Assembly: GCF_000025325.1 (NCBI RefSeq)
Contig: NC_013743.1
Span: forward strand, 1,984,001-2,048,000
DNA from: Haloterrigena turkmenica DSM 5511
Lineage (GTDB): Archaea > Halobacteriota > Halobacteria > Halobacteriales > Natrialbaceae
Direction: 5' to 3'
Length of the DNA: 64,000 nt
Made by a program: the position numbers and the translations under genes. Below the pieces are notes generated by a model that made no database searches, was not told the DNA's origin, and saw nothing but the letters and a program-made list of their open reading frames with translations. Below are positions 1-9,333 of the stretch, piece after piece (the stretch's first letter is position 1; the number at the start of each line of letters is the position of its first letter).

Positions 1-354
1 GCGGAGATCGAGGCGATCATCGACGAGCACGACGGCGTCATCGAGTTCGAGGACATGGAGCACGCCGACGACGTCCTGCTCGAGCGCGCCGGCGTCTGTG
101 ACGCCGAGGACGTCACGGTGGGCGGAATTCTCGACGTGCAAAGCGACGAGAAGCCGACGACCACGACCGTCCGCGTGACTGGCCGAACGTTCGACGGCGA
201 GACGGCGACGAACACGTTCCAGCTCGGCGACGAGACGAGCATGGAGGCCAACGTCAACGGGCCGGCGCTCGGCTATCTAAAGGCCGGGGTTCGTCGCAAT
301 CGCGCGGGCGAGTACGGCGTCTTCGGCCCGGCCGAACTGATGCCCGGGTTCTGA
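1..354 (+). CDS. C-terminal part of an unassigned (possibly dehydrogenase-like) protein, partial
   Basis: The reading frame is open from the first base, so the gene begins upstream of the window and only the last 117 residues are seen. There is no transmembrane segment. The tail reads NGPALGYLKAG followed by YGVFGPAELMPGF, which loosely resembles the end of saccharopine dehydrogenase-like NAD(P) oxidoreductases, where a residue run of the type GVxxPExL closes the chain. I could not confirm this without the N-terminal nucleotide-binding half. It lies 121 bp upstream of bioF on the same strand, so a link to biotin or lysine metabolism is possible but not shown. Confidence 0.6.
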   Translation, partial: AEIEAIIDEHDGVIEFEDMEHADDVLLERAGVCDAEDVTVGGILDVQSDEKPTTTTVRVTGRTFDGETATNTFQLGDETSMEANVNGPALGYLKAGVRRNRAGEYGVFGPAELMPGF

Positions 355-475
355 ACCGTGGATCCGTACCGCCTTCGAGCTCGGACGCTGACACGTCAAG
401 CGCACCGTTTGAGCGGCTGTATCCGTAGCGAGCGCCGGGAACGACCGCGCTGAACGGAACCGTGAGAGTCATACC

Positions 476-1708
476 ATGGCACTGTTACCCTTTAGCCGAA
501 TGGAAGATCGCGGGTTCGACCTCGAGGGCCGACTCGACGACCTCGAGGACGCCGATCTGAAACGCACGCTGTCGCCCGTCGACCGGGTCGCCGAGCGGGG
601 CTATTTCGCCCCGCCCTCGGGGAGCGAGCTACCGGTTCTCGACTCGACCGAAGCGCTGGTCTTTGCCTCGAACAATTACCTGGGGCTGACCGACGATCAG
701 CGCGTCGAGAACGCCGCCCGACAGGCCGCCGCGACCGTCGGCACGGGCGCCGGTGCGAGTCGGCTGGTGACCGGCGATACGATGGTCCACCGGGACCTCG
801 AGCGCCAGCTCGCCGAGACGAAAGGCGCCGAGCGCGCGCTCGCCTTCTCCTCGGGGTACGCCGCCAACGTCGGGACGATCACGGCCCTCGAGCCGGACGT
901 GATCTTCTCCGACGAGTACAACCACGCGAGCATCATCGACGGCTGTCGGCTCGCGGACGCCGAGACGGTCGTCTACGACCACTGCGACGCCGCGGACCTG
1001 CGATCGAAACTCGAGGAGCGGGCCGACCGCGACGGCGCGAGCGAGGAGTCATGGCTGCTCGTCACCGACTCCGTGTTCAGCATGGACGGCACCGTCGCGC
1101 CTCTCGAAGCAATCTGCAACGCCGCCGAGGCCCACGGCGCGTGGGTGATGGTCGACGAGGCCCACGCGACCGGGCTCTACGCCAACGGCGGCGGGGTCGT
1201 CCAGGCGGAGGGTCTCGCGGATCGCATCCACATCCAGTTGGGGACGCTCTCGAAGGCGCTGGCGAGTCAGGGCGGCTACGTCGCGGGCAGCGAGGACCTG
1301 ATCGAGTGTCTCGTCAACGACGCCCGCTCGTTCGTCTTCTCGACCGGCCTCGCACCGCCGGCCGCCGCCGCCGCCAGCGAGGCGCTACACATCGCTCGCC
1401 ATAGCGACGTCCGCGAACGACTCTGGGAGAACGTCGCCCATCTCCGGGACGGCCTCGAGTCGATGGGCCTGGAGGTACTGGGCGACTCGCAGATCCTCCC
1501 CGTCATCGTCGGCGATCGAACCGATGCGCTCGCGCTCGCGGAGGGCGTGCGAGAACGAGACGTCGTCGCGCCCGCGATCAGGCCCCCCACCGTCCCCGAG
1601 GGGACCAGCCGCATCCGTGTCGCTCCGATGGCGACCCACGACCGCGACGACATCGTCGCCTGCCTCGAGGCGTTTCGGGCGACCGGGGACGAACTCGGAC
1701 TCCTATGA
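476..1708 (+). CDS. bioF: 8-amino-7-oxononanoate synthase (BioF), PLP-dependent
   Basis: BioF condenses pimeloyl thioester with L-alanine to 8-amino-7-oxononanoate, the first committed step of biotin ring assembly, in the cytoplasm. The 410-residue length fits the alpha-oxoamine synthase family. SNNYLGL (about residues 65-71), GTGAGASRLVTG (89-100), the DEAHATG motif (227-233) and GTLSKALASQGGY with the presumed Schiff-base Lys260 are all present. The second in-frame ATG at 500 is an alternative start. The stop overlaps the bioD start by 4 bp (ATGA), so the two genes are translationally coupled. A close relative such as 2-amino-3-ketobutyrate CoA ligase has the same fold, but the bioD neighbour favours BioF. 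Confidence 0.9.
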   Translation: MALLPFSRMEDRGFDLEGRLDDLEDADLKRTLSPVDRVAERGYFAPPSGSELPVLDSTEALVFASNNYLGLTDDQRVENAARQAAATVGTGAGASRLVTGDTMVHRDLERQLAETKGAERALAFSSGYAANVGTITALEPDVIFSDEYNHASIIDGCRLADAETVVYDHCDAADLRSKLEERADRDGASEESWLLVTDSVFSMDGTVAPLEAICNAAEAHGAWVMVDEAHATGLYANGGGVVQAEGLADRIHIQLGTLSKALASQGGYVAGSEDLIECLVNDARSFVFSTGLAPPAAAAASEALHIARHSDVRERLWENVAHLRDGLESMGLEVLGDSQILPVIVGDRTDALALAEGVRERDVVAPAIRPPTVPEGTSRIRVAPMATHDRDDIVACLEAFRATGDELGLL

Positions 1709-2388
1709 CCGACCCCATCGCAGTCGTCGGCACCGGAACCGGAATCGGAAAGACCGTCGTCACCGCGGGGATCACCCGCTGGTTTCGCGAGCGAGGCGTC
1801 GACACCCGAGCGATCAAACCCGCCCAGACGGGGCATCCGCCGGACGACGACGCTGCGTTCGTCGCCGACGCCTGTGGGGACTCGGAGGCGGCGACCTGTC
1901 CCCGCTATCTCGAGCCCGCGCTGGCGCCGCGCGTGGCCGCCGAGGTGGACGATGCGGAACTCTCCTACGACGAAATTCGAACGGCCTGCGAGGACGCCGT
2001 CGCCGAGACGCGCGCGCCGATCGTCGAGGGGATCGGCGGCCTCCGCGTCCCGCTGGCCGGCGACCGCGAGGTGATCGACCTCGTCGCTGACCTCGAGGCG
2101 ACGGCCGTCGTCGTCACCCGGTCGGGGCTGGGCACGCTGAACCACACCGCGCTCTCGATCGAGGCCTTAGAGCGCCGCGGCGTCGACATCGCGGGGATCG
2201 TCTGCAACGAGTACGCCGGTGCGACGGTCGCCGAGCGGACGAATCCCGCCGAACTCGAGCGCATGACCGGCTACAGTGTCGAGACGGTGCCGCCGCTCGA
2301 CGGCGAGTCGCCGGCGGCGTTGGCCGCCGGTGTCAGTGACGCGCTCTCTACGTCGTTCCTCGAGGGACTCTCGAGTGCGGGCGACTGA
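1705..2388 (+). CDS. bioD: ATP-dependent dethiobiotin synthetase (BioD)
   Basis: BioD closes the ureido ring of dethiobiotin from 7,8-diaminononanoate, CO2 and ATP. The 227-residue protein has the family's modified P-loop GTGTGIGKT at residues 9-17 and the substrate-site KPAQTG at 38-43. A second motif, EGIGGLRVPL, follows near residue 110. It is directly coupled to bioF through an ATGA overlap. BioA and BioB are not in this window, so the rest of the pathway must be elsewhere or partly absent. Confidence 0.9.
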   Translation: MTDPIAVVGTGTGIGKTVVTAGITRWFRERGVDTRAIKPAQTGHPPDDDAAFVADACGDSEAATCPRYLEPALAPRVAAEVDDAELSYDEIRTACEDAVAETRAPIVEGIGGLRVPLAGDREVIDLVADLEATAVVVTRSGLGTLNHTALSIEALERRGVDIAGIVCNEYAGATVAERTNPAELERMTGYSVETVPPLDGESPAALAAGVSDALSTSFLEGLSSAGD

Positions 2389-2432
2389 CTCTCGGCTTGG
2401 TTCGCTGACGCGGGTAGAACAGAACGGGACCC

Positions 2433-2645
2433 TCAGTCGGCCGACGGCGCCTGTCGGTCCTCTCCGACGACCGCCGGATCGCCGTCGACCCGGCTCCCGG
2501 CGCCGGCGTCGTGCAGGTCGACGAACTCGGCGACGATCTCCGACTTCCGGTGTTCGACCTCGAGGTGAACCCGGAGGCTCGTTCGATCGTCGTACGTCTC
2601 CGTACAGAGGGGACAGGGGCGTTGGCCAGTCATTCGGTCGGTCAC
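2433..2645 (-). CDS. small C2H2-type zinc-finger protein
   Basis: A 70-residue protein with one classical zinc finger near its N-terminus: CPLC, twelve residues, then HLEVEH, giving C-x2-C-x12-H-x4-H. The remainder is acidic and probably disordered. Such one-finger proteins are common in haloarchaea and their targets (DNA, RNA or protein) are mostly unknown. A second ATG four codons downstream (2633) is also possible. It is convergent with bioD and lies downstream of rfcL on the same strand. Confidence 0.7.
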   Translation of the reverse strand: MTDRMTGQRPCPLCTETYDDRTSLRVHLEVEHRKSEIVAEFVDLHDAGAGSRVDGDPAVVGEDRQAPSAD

Positions 2646-2744
2646 CGAAAGTAACTGTCGTCGTTCTCCGAAGTAATAGTGACGGTCGTACTATGTATTG
2701 ATATGTCGCCCTCGAGGATCGTTCCGAGAGCCGGAACGGCGGCG

Positions 2745-4238
2745 TTACATAAAGTCGCTGAGCCCCGACTGATCGTCGTCGGGTTCGGCGTCATCGGTGT
2801 CCGGCTCCGACTCGGCGGTCGTCGCGTCGTCGGTAGAGCCGGCCGCCGCGAGGGTCTCCTGACCGTCGTCGCCGCTCGAGTCCGTGGCGTCGGGCTCGTC
2901 GCCGTCGTTCGCGTTCTCCGCCCCGTCTCCGGCGTCGAAGAAGGCACTTCCGGAGTGTTCGACGGTCTCCTCGGTTCGCAGCTCTTCGGCTTCCTCGACG
3001 ATGGACTCGACCTTGTTGGTGTCCTTCCCGCTGCCGGTGACGAACGAGACTTCCTTCTCGTCGAGTTCGTACACCGCGGCCATTCGGACCGTCAGATCGC
3101 GGTTCTTGCAGTGGTGGGTCATCGCTGAGAGGAACGGGAGGATCTCCCGCCGGGCGGTCGCGACGCTGGTGCCCTCACGTTCTGCGATGCGCTCCGCGAT
3201 GGCGTCGCGGGTGTTCCGGGTGCCCTTGGTCCGGCCGAGTTTCGACCAGTAGCTCGGCGGCCCGTAGCGGGTCCAGCCGCCTTTGGGCTCGCGGCGGGAG
3301 GCGGCGACCCCGGCGGTCATGTTGTCGGTCGCGTAGCGCCAGTAGGAGTAGTCCTGGGTCGCCCGTACGCGGCCCAGCCAGCGGTCGGCGTTTGCGAGGA
3401 ATTCGTAGGCGTCCGCGAGTTCGCCGCCCGCGTAGTCCTTGGGAACGTTGTCCTCGATCCAGTTCAGCATCTCGTCGGGGTTCTCATCGACATCGTACGA
3501 CGCGCGAAGGGCGCCCTCGGCGTCTTCCTCCTTGATGAGCGCGTCGAGGAAGTCGAAGATCCCCTCCGTGGTGTCGCGCTGGCCGGTGACGACGTCTTCG
3601 ACGGTCAGTCGCTCGGCCTCCTCGGCGACCGCCTGCAGGTCGTTGACCGCCGACCGCAGGTCGCCGCTGGTGTCCTCGGCGATCTTCTCCAAGGCCTCCT
3701 CCTCGAACTCGACGTCCTCGCGCCGGCAGATATCGCGCAACACGGGGACGATCGAGCGCTTCGAGACGTCGCGAAATTCGATGGTCTCGCAGCTGTTGCG
3801 CAGCGACTGACTCATGTCGTAGAACTCGTTGGCCACGAGGACGATCGGCTGGTTGGCGTCCTTGACGACCCGCGTGACCTCGGCCGAGCCGCCGTAGTCG
3901 GCGTTGCCGTGGAAGTTGTCCGCCTCGTCTAAGATCACCAGTCGCCGGCCGGCCTCACCGCCCGTGAGCGTGCCGCTCTTCGAGGCCTCGCCAGCGATGC
4001 GCTCGATGACGTCGGCCCCCCGGCTGTCGCTGGCGTTGAGCTCCATCACCGGCCACCCCATGTCGCCGGCCAGCGCGTGGGCCGCGGAGGTCTTCCCCAC
4101 GCCCGGACTCCCGTGGACGATCACCGCGTCCCGGTGGCCGTCCCACGTCTCGGCCCACTCCTCGAGTTTGTCGCGGGCCTTGTTGTTTCCGCGTACCTCC
4201 GACAGCGTCGTCGGGCGGTACTTCTCCGTCCAATCCAT
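2745..4238 (-). CDS. rfcL: replication factor C large subunit (clamp loader)
   Basis: RfcL is the large subunit of the archaeal clamp loader that opens PCNA and places it on primed DNA. I chose the ATG at 4238 because MDWTEKYRP is the conserved family start; the open frame runs further upstream but that part is low-complexity. Walker A is GSPGVGKT (residues 43-50), Walker B is VILDEADN (about 101-108) and the SRC-like motif is NSCETIEF. An acidic tail of about 90 residues ends in QSGLSDFM, a canonical PCNA-interacting (PIP) box at the extreme C-terminus. The 497-residue length is usual for haloarchaea. Confidence 0.95.
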   Translation of the reverse strand: MDWTEKYRPTTLSEVRGNNKARDKLEEWAETWDGHRDAVIVHGSPGVGKTSAAHALAGDMGWPVMELNASDSRGADVIERIAGEASKSGTLTGGEAGRRLVILDEADNFHGNADYGGSAEVTRVVKDANQPIVLVANEFYDMSQSLRNSCETIEFRDVSKRSIVPVLRDICRREDVEFEEEALEKIAEDTSGDLRSAVNDLQAVAEEAERLTVEDVVTGQRDTTEGIFDFLDALIKEEDAEGALRASYDVDENPDEMLNWIEDNVPKDYAGGELADAYEFLANADRWLGRVRATQDYSYWRYATDNMTAGVAASRREPKGGWTRYGPPSYWSKLGRTKGTRNTRDAIAERIAEREGTSVATARREILPFLSAMTHHCKNRDLTVRMAAVYELDEKEVSFVTGSGKDTNKVESIVEEAEELRTEETVEHSGSAFFDAGDGAENANDGDEPDATDSSGDDGQETLAAAGSTDDATTAESEPDTDDAEPDDDQSGLSDFM

Positions 4239-4366
4239 TGAGGGAGCATTGGTTCGACCCGCGTTTAGTGGTTGCGGGTCTACCATCAATGCCGTTCGCC
4301 GAATCAGACCGCTTGGTTCGATTCTGAGACGACTCCGCCGAAGTGGGGCTCGTTCATACTGGGAAG

Positions 4367-5032
4367 TCACACAGGCGTGTCGGGCAGTGGCTCTACACGG
4401 CCGGCCGGGTCAGACTCGTTCCGAAGGAGGTAACCGATGCCCACGTGGGCAAGTGCTTGTCCCCCGGAGAGGACGACGGCTGACCAAGCCATACGGGCCT
4501 CCGAGAACAGTCCGAACTGGGCGAAGAGAGCAGCCTGTACGAGCATCACGCAGAAGACGGCAGGAGGGGCTAGCAGGAGCAGACCGAGGTACCGCGAGTG
4601 GATTCCGGTCCGAAGGCTGGCAACGCCAGTCCCGACGTATGCCAGAATCATCGCGACACCCGACAGGAGGATGATGGCACCCCCGAACGCACCTATCTCT
4701 TCGAGTGCAGGGAGAATTCCGGCGGCCTCGATGAGAGCGAACACCGTGATTAGTAACCACCCTACCGCGGCGACCGCTGCTCCGGCGGCACTGACGCGCG
4801 CCAGTCGAGGGACCCGGTCAGCGAGAGCCGGATAGATCCCGAGCAGACCGACCATTGCCAGGAAAAATCCGGGAGGTCCGAAGATGTCTTCCGGGGCGGA
4901 TATGTCCGTGAGAGCCTCATAGCCGAGGAGCGCCGCGAAAACGACCAATGACGCTCCGGCGACGAGGAACGCCGTCGGACTCCACTGTTCGAGCGATTTC
5001 CCTCGGGTCGTACCGGTGGTCATATCAGCCAT
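4367..5032 (-). CDS. multi-pass membrane protein, paralogue of the next upstream gene
   Basis: A 221-residue protein with about six hydrophobic segments and a short basic N-terminus, predicted to sit in the cytoplasmic membrane. It shares the layout, and motifs such as SPTAFLVAG, GLLGIYPALADR and GVASLRTG, with the gene at 5025-5669, so the two are tandem duplicates. The genes overlap by 8 bp and are presumably one transcript. I do not recognise a functional family. Confidence 0.75.
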   Translation of the reverse strand: MADMTTGTTRGKSLEQWSPTAFLVAGASLVVFAALLGYEALTDISAPEDIFGPPGFFLAMVGLLGIYPALADRVPRLARVSAAGAAVAAVGWLLITVFALIEAAGILPALEEIGAFGGAIILLSGVAMILAYVGTGVASLRTGIHSRYLGLLLLAPPAVFCVMLVQAALFAQFGLFSEARMAWSAVVLSGGQALAHVGIGYLLRNESDPAGRVEPLPDTPV

Positions 5033-5669
5033 GGCGGACCTCCCCCGGAGCGGGCTCGAGACGGCCGGATAACTGAGGACTGGACCGGAGAACGTACCCG
5101 ATGGCTAGCATCGCCAGCGCGTCGCCGATGACAATAGCGAGGGTGAGCGTCGCGGCTTCCAGCCCTGCGACGAACCTGAGGATGTTCGTGGCGACCAGAA
5201 TGGCCGGAACGAGCAGGAGGACGCCGAGCGTTCGGGAATAGGCATCGGTCCAAAGACTGGCGACACCGAACGCGACGAACCCGAGGACGCTCCCAACCAA
5301 CACTCCCGGGATGAAGAACACACCAATCGAATCGAACTCCCCGGCCAGGATCCCTACGTAATCGACGAGCGATACCACGGCCATGACCGCGAAGGTCACC
5401 ACGCCGATACCGGCGAATACGACGCCAGCGCGGGACAGCCAGCGACTCCGGTCGGCAAGCCCGGGATACAACCCGAGCAATCCGATAAGCGCGCCAGTCC
5501 ATGCAGCCCCGACGAACGCTTGGCCCAGGACGAGAAAGCCTTCTTCGCCCGTGACGATGTTCGTCGCTACGATGGCTGCGTCGACGACCATCAGGAGACC
5601 GGCGACTAGAAACGCCGTCGCGCTCCATTTGGCGAACGACCCCCATTGTGGTTTGGTAACACTCGCCAT
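5025..5669 (-). CDS. multi-pass membrane protein, paralogue of the following gene
   Basis: A 214-residue membrane protein with about six hydrophobic segments. SATAFLVAG near the N-terminus, GLLGLYPGLADR and GVASLWTDAYSRTLG match the paralogue at 4367-5032. I started it at the ATG at 5669 because upstream in-frame sequence is AT-rich promoter DNA rather than coding. It is the first gene of the two-gene transcript. Function unknown; a transport or stress-associated membrane role would be a guess. Confidence 0.75.
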   Translation of the reverse strand: MASVTKPQWGSFAKWSATAFLVAGLLMVVDAAIVATNIVTGEEGFLVLGQAFVGAAWTGALIGLLGLYPGLADRSRWLSRAGVVFAGIGVVTFAVMAVVSLVDYVGILAGEFDSIGVFFIPGVLVGSVLGFVAFGVASLWTDAYSRTLGVLLLVPAILVATNILRFVAGLEAATLTLAIVIGDALAMLAIGYVLRSSPQLSGRLEPAPGEVRHG

Positions 5670-5997
5670 AGTGTAGCTCCGCAGACTGAGACGATAGTTT
5701 TTTCGATTCGTTAACAATATTCGAAATATCACACACGGTGGTTCGTGATACGGTCGCGTTCGCTCTTGCCGTCGTCCCTACGGCCTCGGAGAGTTGACCG
5801 GCGATCGGACTCGTCATTTAACTTTGACGGGATGCTTACTTGCTGTGGTAAGTGAGGAGGGAGACCGAGGCGAGGACCACTGTATTAGAGGTACATCGAT
5901 TGTATATTGGTTATATCACAATTTCCGTCCAGTCGGTCATCGTGACGTCCTTGGGGTGTTCGGCGTGTAGTGGTTGGGGAGGGCACGTACGGACGCC
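5670..5997. other. divergent intergenic region with promoter-like AT tracts
   Basis: The 328-bp gap separates the minus-strand membrane-protein pair from the plus-strand gene at 5998. Two AT-rich patches, about 5696-5735 and 5897-5925, are the likely promoters of the two directions. I see no gene in it. Confidence 0.5.
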
Positions 5998-6828
5998 ATG
6001 CCATCGTCGGCGACGAACCTGACGCCAAGCAGTAAGCGGCTCGAGACCGAATCTCACGACATGGAGGATCACTCGAGCCACGGGTCGAACGACGCGAATC
6101 GGGGGGACGCACCGCCGGGACACGCCGCGCTCGGCGGGCTGGCGCTGGCCGCGAACGGACTCCGTCTCGAGCCGTCGGAGACGCGGTTCGAGCCGGGAAC
6201 GCCGGCCCACTGGACGTTCCGCGTCACCGACGGGGACGGGGACGTCGTGACCGAGTTCGAGGAGGTCCACGGACGGCCGAGCCATCTCGTCGTGGTTCGG
6301 CGGGATCTGACCCGGTTCCAGCACCGCCATCCGGAACTGCAGGCCGACGGAACGTGGCTCGTCGAAGACCTCGCGGTGCCGGATCCGGGCGTCTACCGCG
6401 CGTTCGTGGACGTCGTCGTCGACGGACACCCGACCACGCTCGGCTTCGATCTGCTCGCATCCGGGACGGGGACGCACGACGCGCGCCCGGACTCGTCGCG
6501 CCGCGCGTCGGCGGACGGATACGAGGTCGAACTGCTCGCCGGCGACGTCACCGCCGGCGAACGCGAGCGACTGTCGTTCGCGGTCCGACGCGACGACGAT
6601 CCGGTGCCGGAACTCGAGGCGTACCTCGGTGCGCGCGGTCACCTCGTCGCGCTCCGCGAGGGCGACCTCGCGTATCTGCACGTCCATCCCGAGGCGACGG
6701 CTCCCGACAGCGGCCGCGTCGAGTTCGAGGCCCGATTCCCGACCCCGGGTCGGTATCGGCTGTTCTTACAGACCAAGCCGGAGGGGAACCTGATCACGGC
6801 GCAGTTCGACGTTCGCGTCGATCCGTAG
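5998..6828 (+). CDS. His-rich two-domain beta protein (metal/secretory-type domain), function unknown
   Basis: A 276-residue protein with two related beta-sandwich-like halves. The first half has HGRPSHLVVVRRDLTRFQHRHPEL and the second GARGHLVALREGDLAYLHVHPE. The pattern of a His, then RxDL, then HxHP is the one seen in proteins encoded beside copper and heavy-metal transport genes in actinobacteria and haloarchaea, so metal handling is a reasonable inference. There is no obvious signal peptide. The Met at 6061 (MEDHSSHGSN) is an alternative start. No metal transporter gene is adjacent here. Confidence 0.65.
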   Translation: MPSSATNLTPSSKRLETESHDMEDHSSHGSNDANRGDAPPGHAALGGLALAANGLRLEPSETRFEPGTPAHWTFRVTDGDGDVVTEFEEVHGRPSHLVVVRRDLTRFQHRHPELQADGTWLVEDLAVPDPGVYRAFVDVVVDGHPTTLGFDLLASGTGTHDARPDSSRRASADGYEVELLAGDVTAGERERLSFAVRRDDDPVPELEAYLGARGHLVALREGDLAYLHVHPEATAPDSGRVEFEARFPTPGRYRLFLQTKPEGNLITAQFDVRVDP

Positions 6829-6948
6829 CGCCGATTCGGCGCGTCGGAGCGGCCGGTCACCGTCGCGGCGATAGCAACGGGACGCGGCGCAGGTTCCGGC
6901 GGACGGTCACACCCCGGTTTGATGCAACTGGCTCGAGTCGGTTCCGTA

Positions 6949-8490
6949 ATGGCGGATCCCGTCGCCCTCGTCGCTCGGTCGCTGGCCGACGAGACCCGAC
7001 GCGAGTTCGATCGGCGCGTCGATCAGCAGGCCGCCCAGCTCACCGACGCCCTGCGGGCCGGCCGGCTCGACAGTCCCGGCTTCGGACTGGGGCTCGAACT
7101 CGAGGCCTACGCCGTCGACGAGGCGGGACGTCTCGCTCGCGTCCCGGACGCCGTCTTCGAGGGCCGCTGCGAGCGGGAACTCGGGCGACACAACGTCGAG
7201 TTCAACACCGAACCGACGCCGTTCGACGGGTCGGGTATCGCCGTGCAGGCGGCGCAACTCGAGCGTCGCGTCCGGAAGGCGCAATCGGACGCCGAAGCGG
7301 ACGGCCTCGAAATCGTGCTGGACGCGATGTGGACGCGACCGCCGCCGGAGGGCGCTCGCGAGTACCTCGCGGCCACGACGGAGCGCGAGGGCGTGGCGCT
7401 CGCCGAGAACATGACGGAATCGGCGCGATACTACGCGATCGACAACGACGTGCTGGCGCGAACGGGGGGCGAAATCGCGCTCTCGGTGCCGGGCGTCGAG
7501 GAGACGTTCCCGTCGCTCCTGTTCGAGTCGCTAACGAGTTCCGTCCAGCCCCACGTCCAGATCCCCGACGTCGAGGCGTTTCCACGGTACTACAACACCG
7601 CGCTCGGGACCCTCGGTCCGGTGCTGGCGCTCGCGACGAACTCGCCGCTGTTGCCGCCCGATCTATACGATTTTGAGAAACGGGACGAGTCCGCCGGTCC
7701 CACTGATCCGTACGCGCTCCTCGAGGCGACCCACCACGAACTCCGGATCCCGGTGTTCGAACAGTCCGTCAATCGGGCCTGGGAGAAGGTTCGCGTCCCC
7801 CGGCGGATCGAGCGCACGACAGACGCCATCGACAGGCTCGTCGCCGACCAGACCTGTGCACCGTTCCTCCGCGAGTGGCTCGCCGACGGCGATCGAGAGG
7901 AGTTCGCCGATCGGTTCTGGGAACTCGACCACAAGCGCGGGACCTACTGGCGGTGGCTCCGCACCGTCGTCGGCGGCCAGCCGGTCGCGGAGGGGGATCG
8001 CTGGTCGGTCCGACTCGAGTACCGACCGCTGCCGACCCAGCCGACGGTCGCCGAGACCGTCGGCCTCCAGTGTCTCGTCGCCGGCCTCCTCCGCGGGCTC
8101 GTCGGGGCCGCCCATCCGATCGCGACCCTCGAGCGCGAGGCCGCCGCGGCGAGTTTCTACGACGCGGTCGCGAACGGTCTCGAGGCCGATCTCGCGTGGA
8201 TCACCGCCGACGGCGATCGCACATCCGATCGGGACGTGATATACGACGAACTGTTCGCGTTCGCGCACCGCGGCCTCCGGGAGCAGGGCGTTTCCGACGG
8301 GACGATCGAGACGTATCTCGGCCCCTTCGAGGCCCGCTGGCGCGAGCGAACGACGCCTAGCCGCTGGAAACTCGAGCGCGTACGGGACGAGCTCGATGCG
8401 GGCGAGCGGTTCGCCGATGCGGTCCACGAGATGCAGGCCGCGTACGTTCGTCGAGCGGGAGCCGGCGAGCCGATAACGCAGTGGTCCTGA
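6949..8490 (+). CDS. GCS2-type (glutamate-cysteine ligase-like) ATP-dependent ligase
   Basis: A 513-residue cytoplasmic protein with the sequence signature of the GCS2/carboxylate-amine ligase superfamily: GLGLELEAYAVD near the N-terminus, the HNVEFNTEP segment about 60 residues later, and a C-terminal region with RLEYRPLPTQPT. Family members join amino acids with ATP, most famously gamma-glutamylcysteine. Haloarchaea use gamma-glutamylcysteine as main thiol, but this protein is longer than the usual GshA and may be a paralogue with another substrate. An upstream ATG at 6919 would add ten residues. Confidence 0.7.
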   Translation: MADPVALVARSLADETRREFDRRVDQQAAQLTDALRAGRLDSPGFGLGLELEAYAVDEAGRLARVPDAVFEGRCERELGRHNVEFNTEPTPFDGSGIAVQAAQLERRVRKAQSDAEADGLEIVLDAMWTRPPPEGAREYLAATTEREGVALAENMTESARYYAIDNDVLARTGGEIALSVPGVEETFPSLLFESLTSSVQPHVQIPDVEAFPRYYNTALGTLGPVLALATNSPLLPPDLYDFEKRDESAGPTDPYALLEATHHELRIPVFEQSVNRAWEKVRVPRRIERTTDAIDRLVADQTCAPFLREWLADGDREEFADRFWELDHKRGTYWRWLRTVVGGQPVAEGDRWSVRLEYRPLPTQPTVAETVGLQCLVAGLLRGLVGAAHPIATLEREAAAASFYDAVANGLEADLAWITADGDRTSDRDVIYDELFAFAHRGLREQGVSDGTIETYLGPFEARWRERTTPSRWKLERVRDELDAGERFADAVHEMQAAYVRRAGAGEPITQWS

Positions 8491-8586
8491 TCGCGGCGCT
8501 GGTACGGGTTCGGGATCGGCGATCCGGCGTCGCGACGACGGTTCCGCGGGCGGAGCGGCTAACTGACTCGAGGTCGAACGGCGGCT

Positions 8587-9333
8587 ATGCACGTCGCGAT
8601 CGTCACCGTCGGCGACGAGTTGCTGGCCGGAGCGACGACGAACACGAACGCCTCGTGGCTGGCCGAGCGGATCACCGAGCGCGGGAGCACCGTCGATCGC
8701 ATCCTGACGATTCCCGACGACCGAGCGCTGATCGCTGACTACGTCGCCCGCTGGAACGACGCCTTCGACGCCGTGATCGTCACCGGCGGGATCGGCGGCA
8801 CGCCCGACGACGTGACCGTCGAAGCCGTCGCGGACGGCCTCGACCGCGAGTTCGTCGTCTTCGATCGGATTCGAGAGCGGTTGTTCGAGAAGGCGGCCGA
8901 GTTCCGCGACGAGAATCCGGACCTGGTCGAGGAGTACGACCTTGAGCTCGATCTCGACGCCGCGGCGTCGCTGCCCGAAGGCGCGACGCCGATCGCGACC
9001 GACGCGGGCTGGGCGCCGGGCTGTATCGTCGAGAACGTCTACGTCTTCGCCGGCATCCCCGACGAGATGCGGGCGATGTTCCACGCGGTCGAAGACGAGT
9101 TCCGGGGCGACGCCGTCGCCGAGACGATCTACACGCCCGCTCCCGAAGGGTCGCTGCACGAGGTGCTCGAGGAGATCACCGAGGCGTTCGACGTCAGCGT
9201 CGGCAGCTATCCGCGGGGCGAGAATCGGCCGGGTCGGATCCGCGTGCGAGGGACCGACGAGGCGGCCGTCACGGACGCGATCGCCCGGCTCGAGGAACGC
9301 GTCGAGACGACCGAGCCGCCGTCGACCGAGTAG
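8587..9333 (+). CDS. CinA/MoaB-type molybdopterin-binding-domain protein
   Basis: The 248-residue protein begins with VAIVTVGDELLAGATTNTN, then VIVTGGIGGTPDDVT, the two hallmark stretches of the MoaB/MogA/CinA N-terminal domain that binds molybdopterin-like ligands. The C-terminal deamidase domain of bacterial CinA is missing. Its role in archaea is not established; nicotinamide-nucleotide or molybdenum-cofactor related functions are the usual proposals. It is convergent with the gene ending at 9334, with no spacer. Confidence 0.8.
   Translation: MHVAIVTVGDELLAGATTNTNASWLAERITERGSTVDRILTIPDDRALIADYVARWNDAFDAVIVTGGIGGTPDDVTVEAVADGLDREFVVFDRIRERLFEKAAEFRDENPDLVEEYDLELDLDAAASLPEGATPIATDAGWAPGCIVENVYVFAGIPDEMRAMFHAVEDEFRGDAVAETIYTPAPEGSLHEVLEEITEAFDVSVGSYPRGENRPGRIRVRGTDEAAVTDAIARLEERVETTEPPSTE

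Noticed and set aside
1276..2145. Long minus-strand open frame across bioF and bioD
   Set aside because: Arg/Ser-rich shadow frame opposite two clear biotin genes.
7663..9159. Minus-strand open frame opposite the GCS2-like and CinA-like genes
   Set aside because: Shadow frame; the two plus-strand genes have family motifs.
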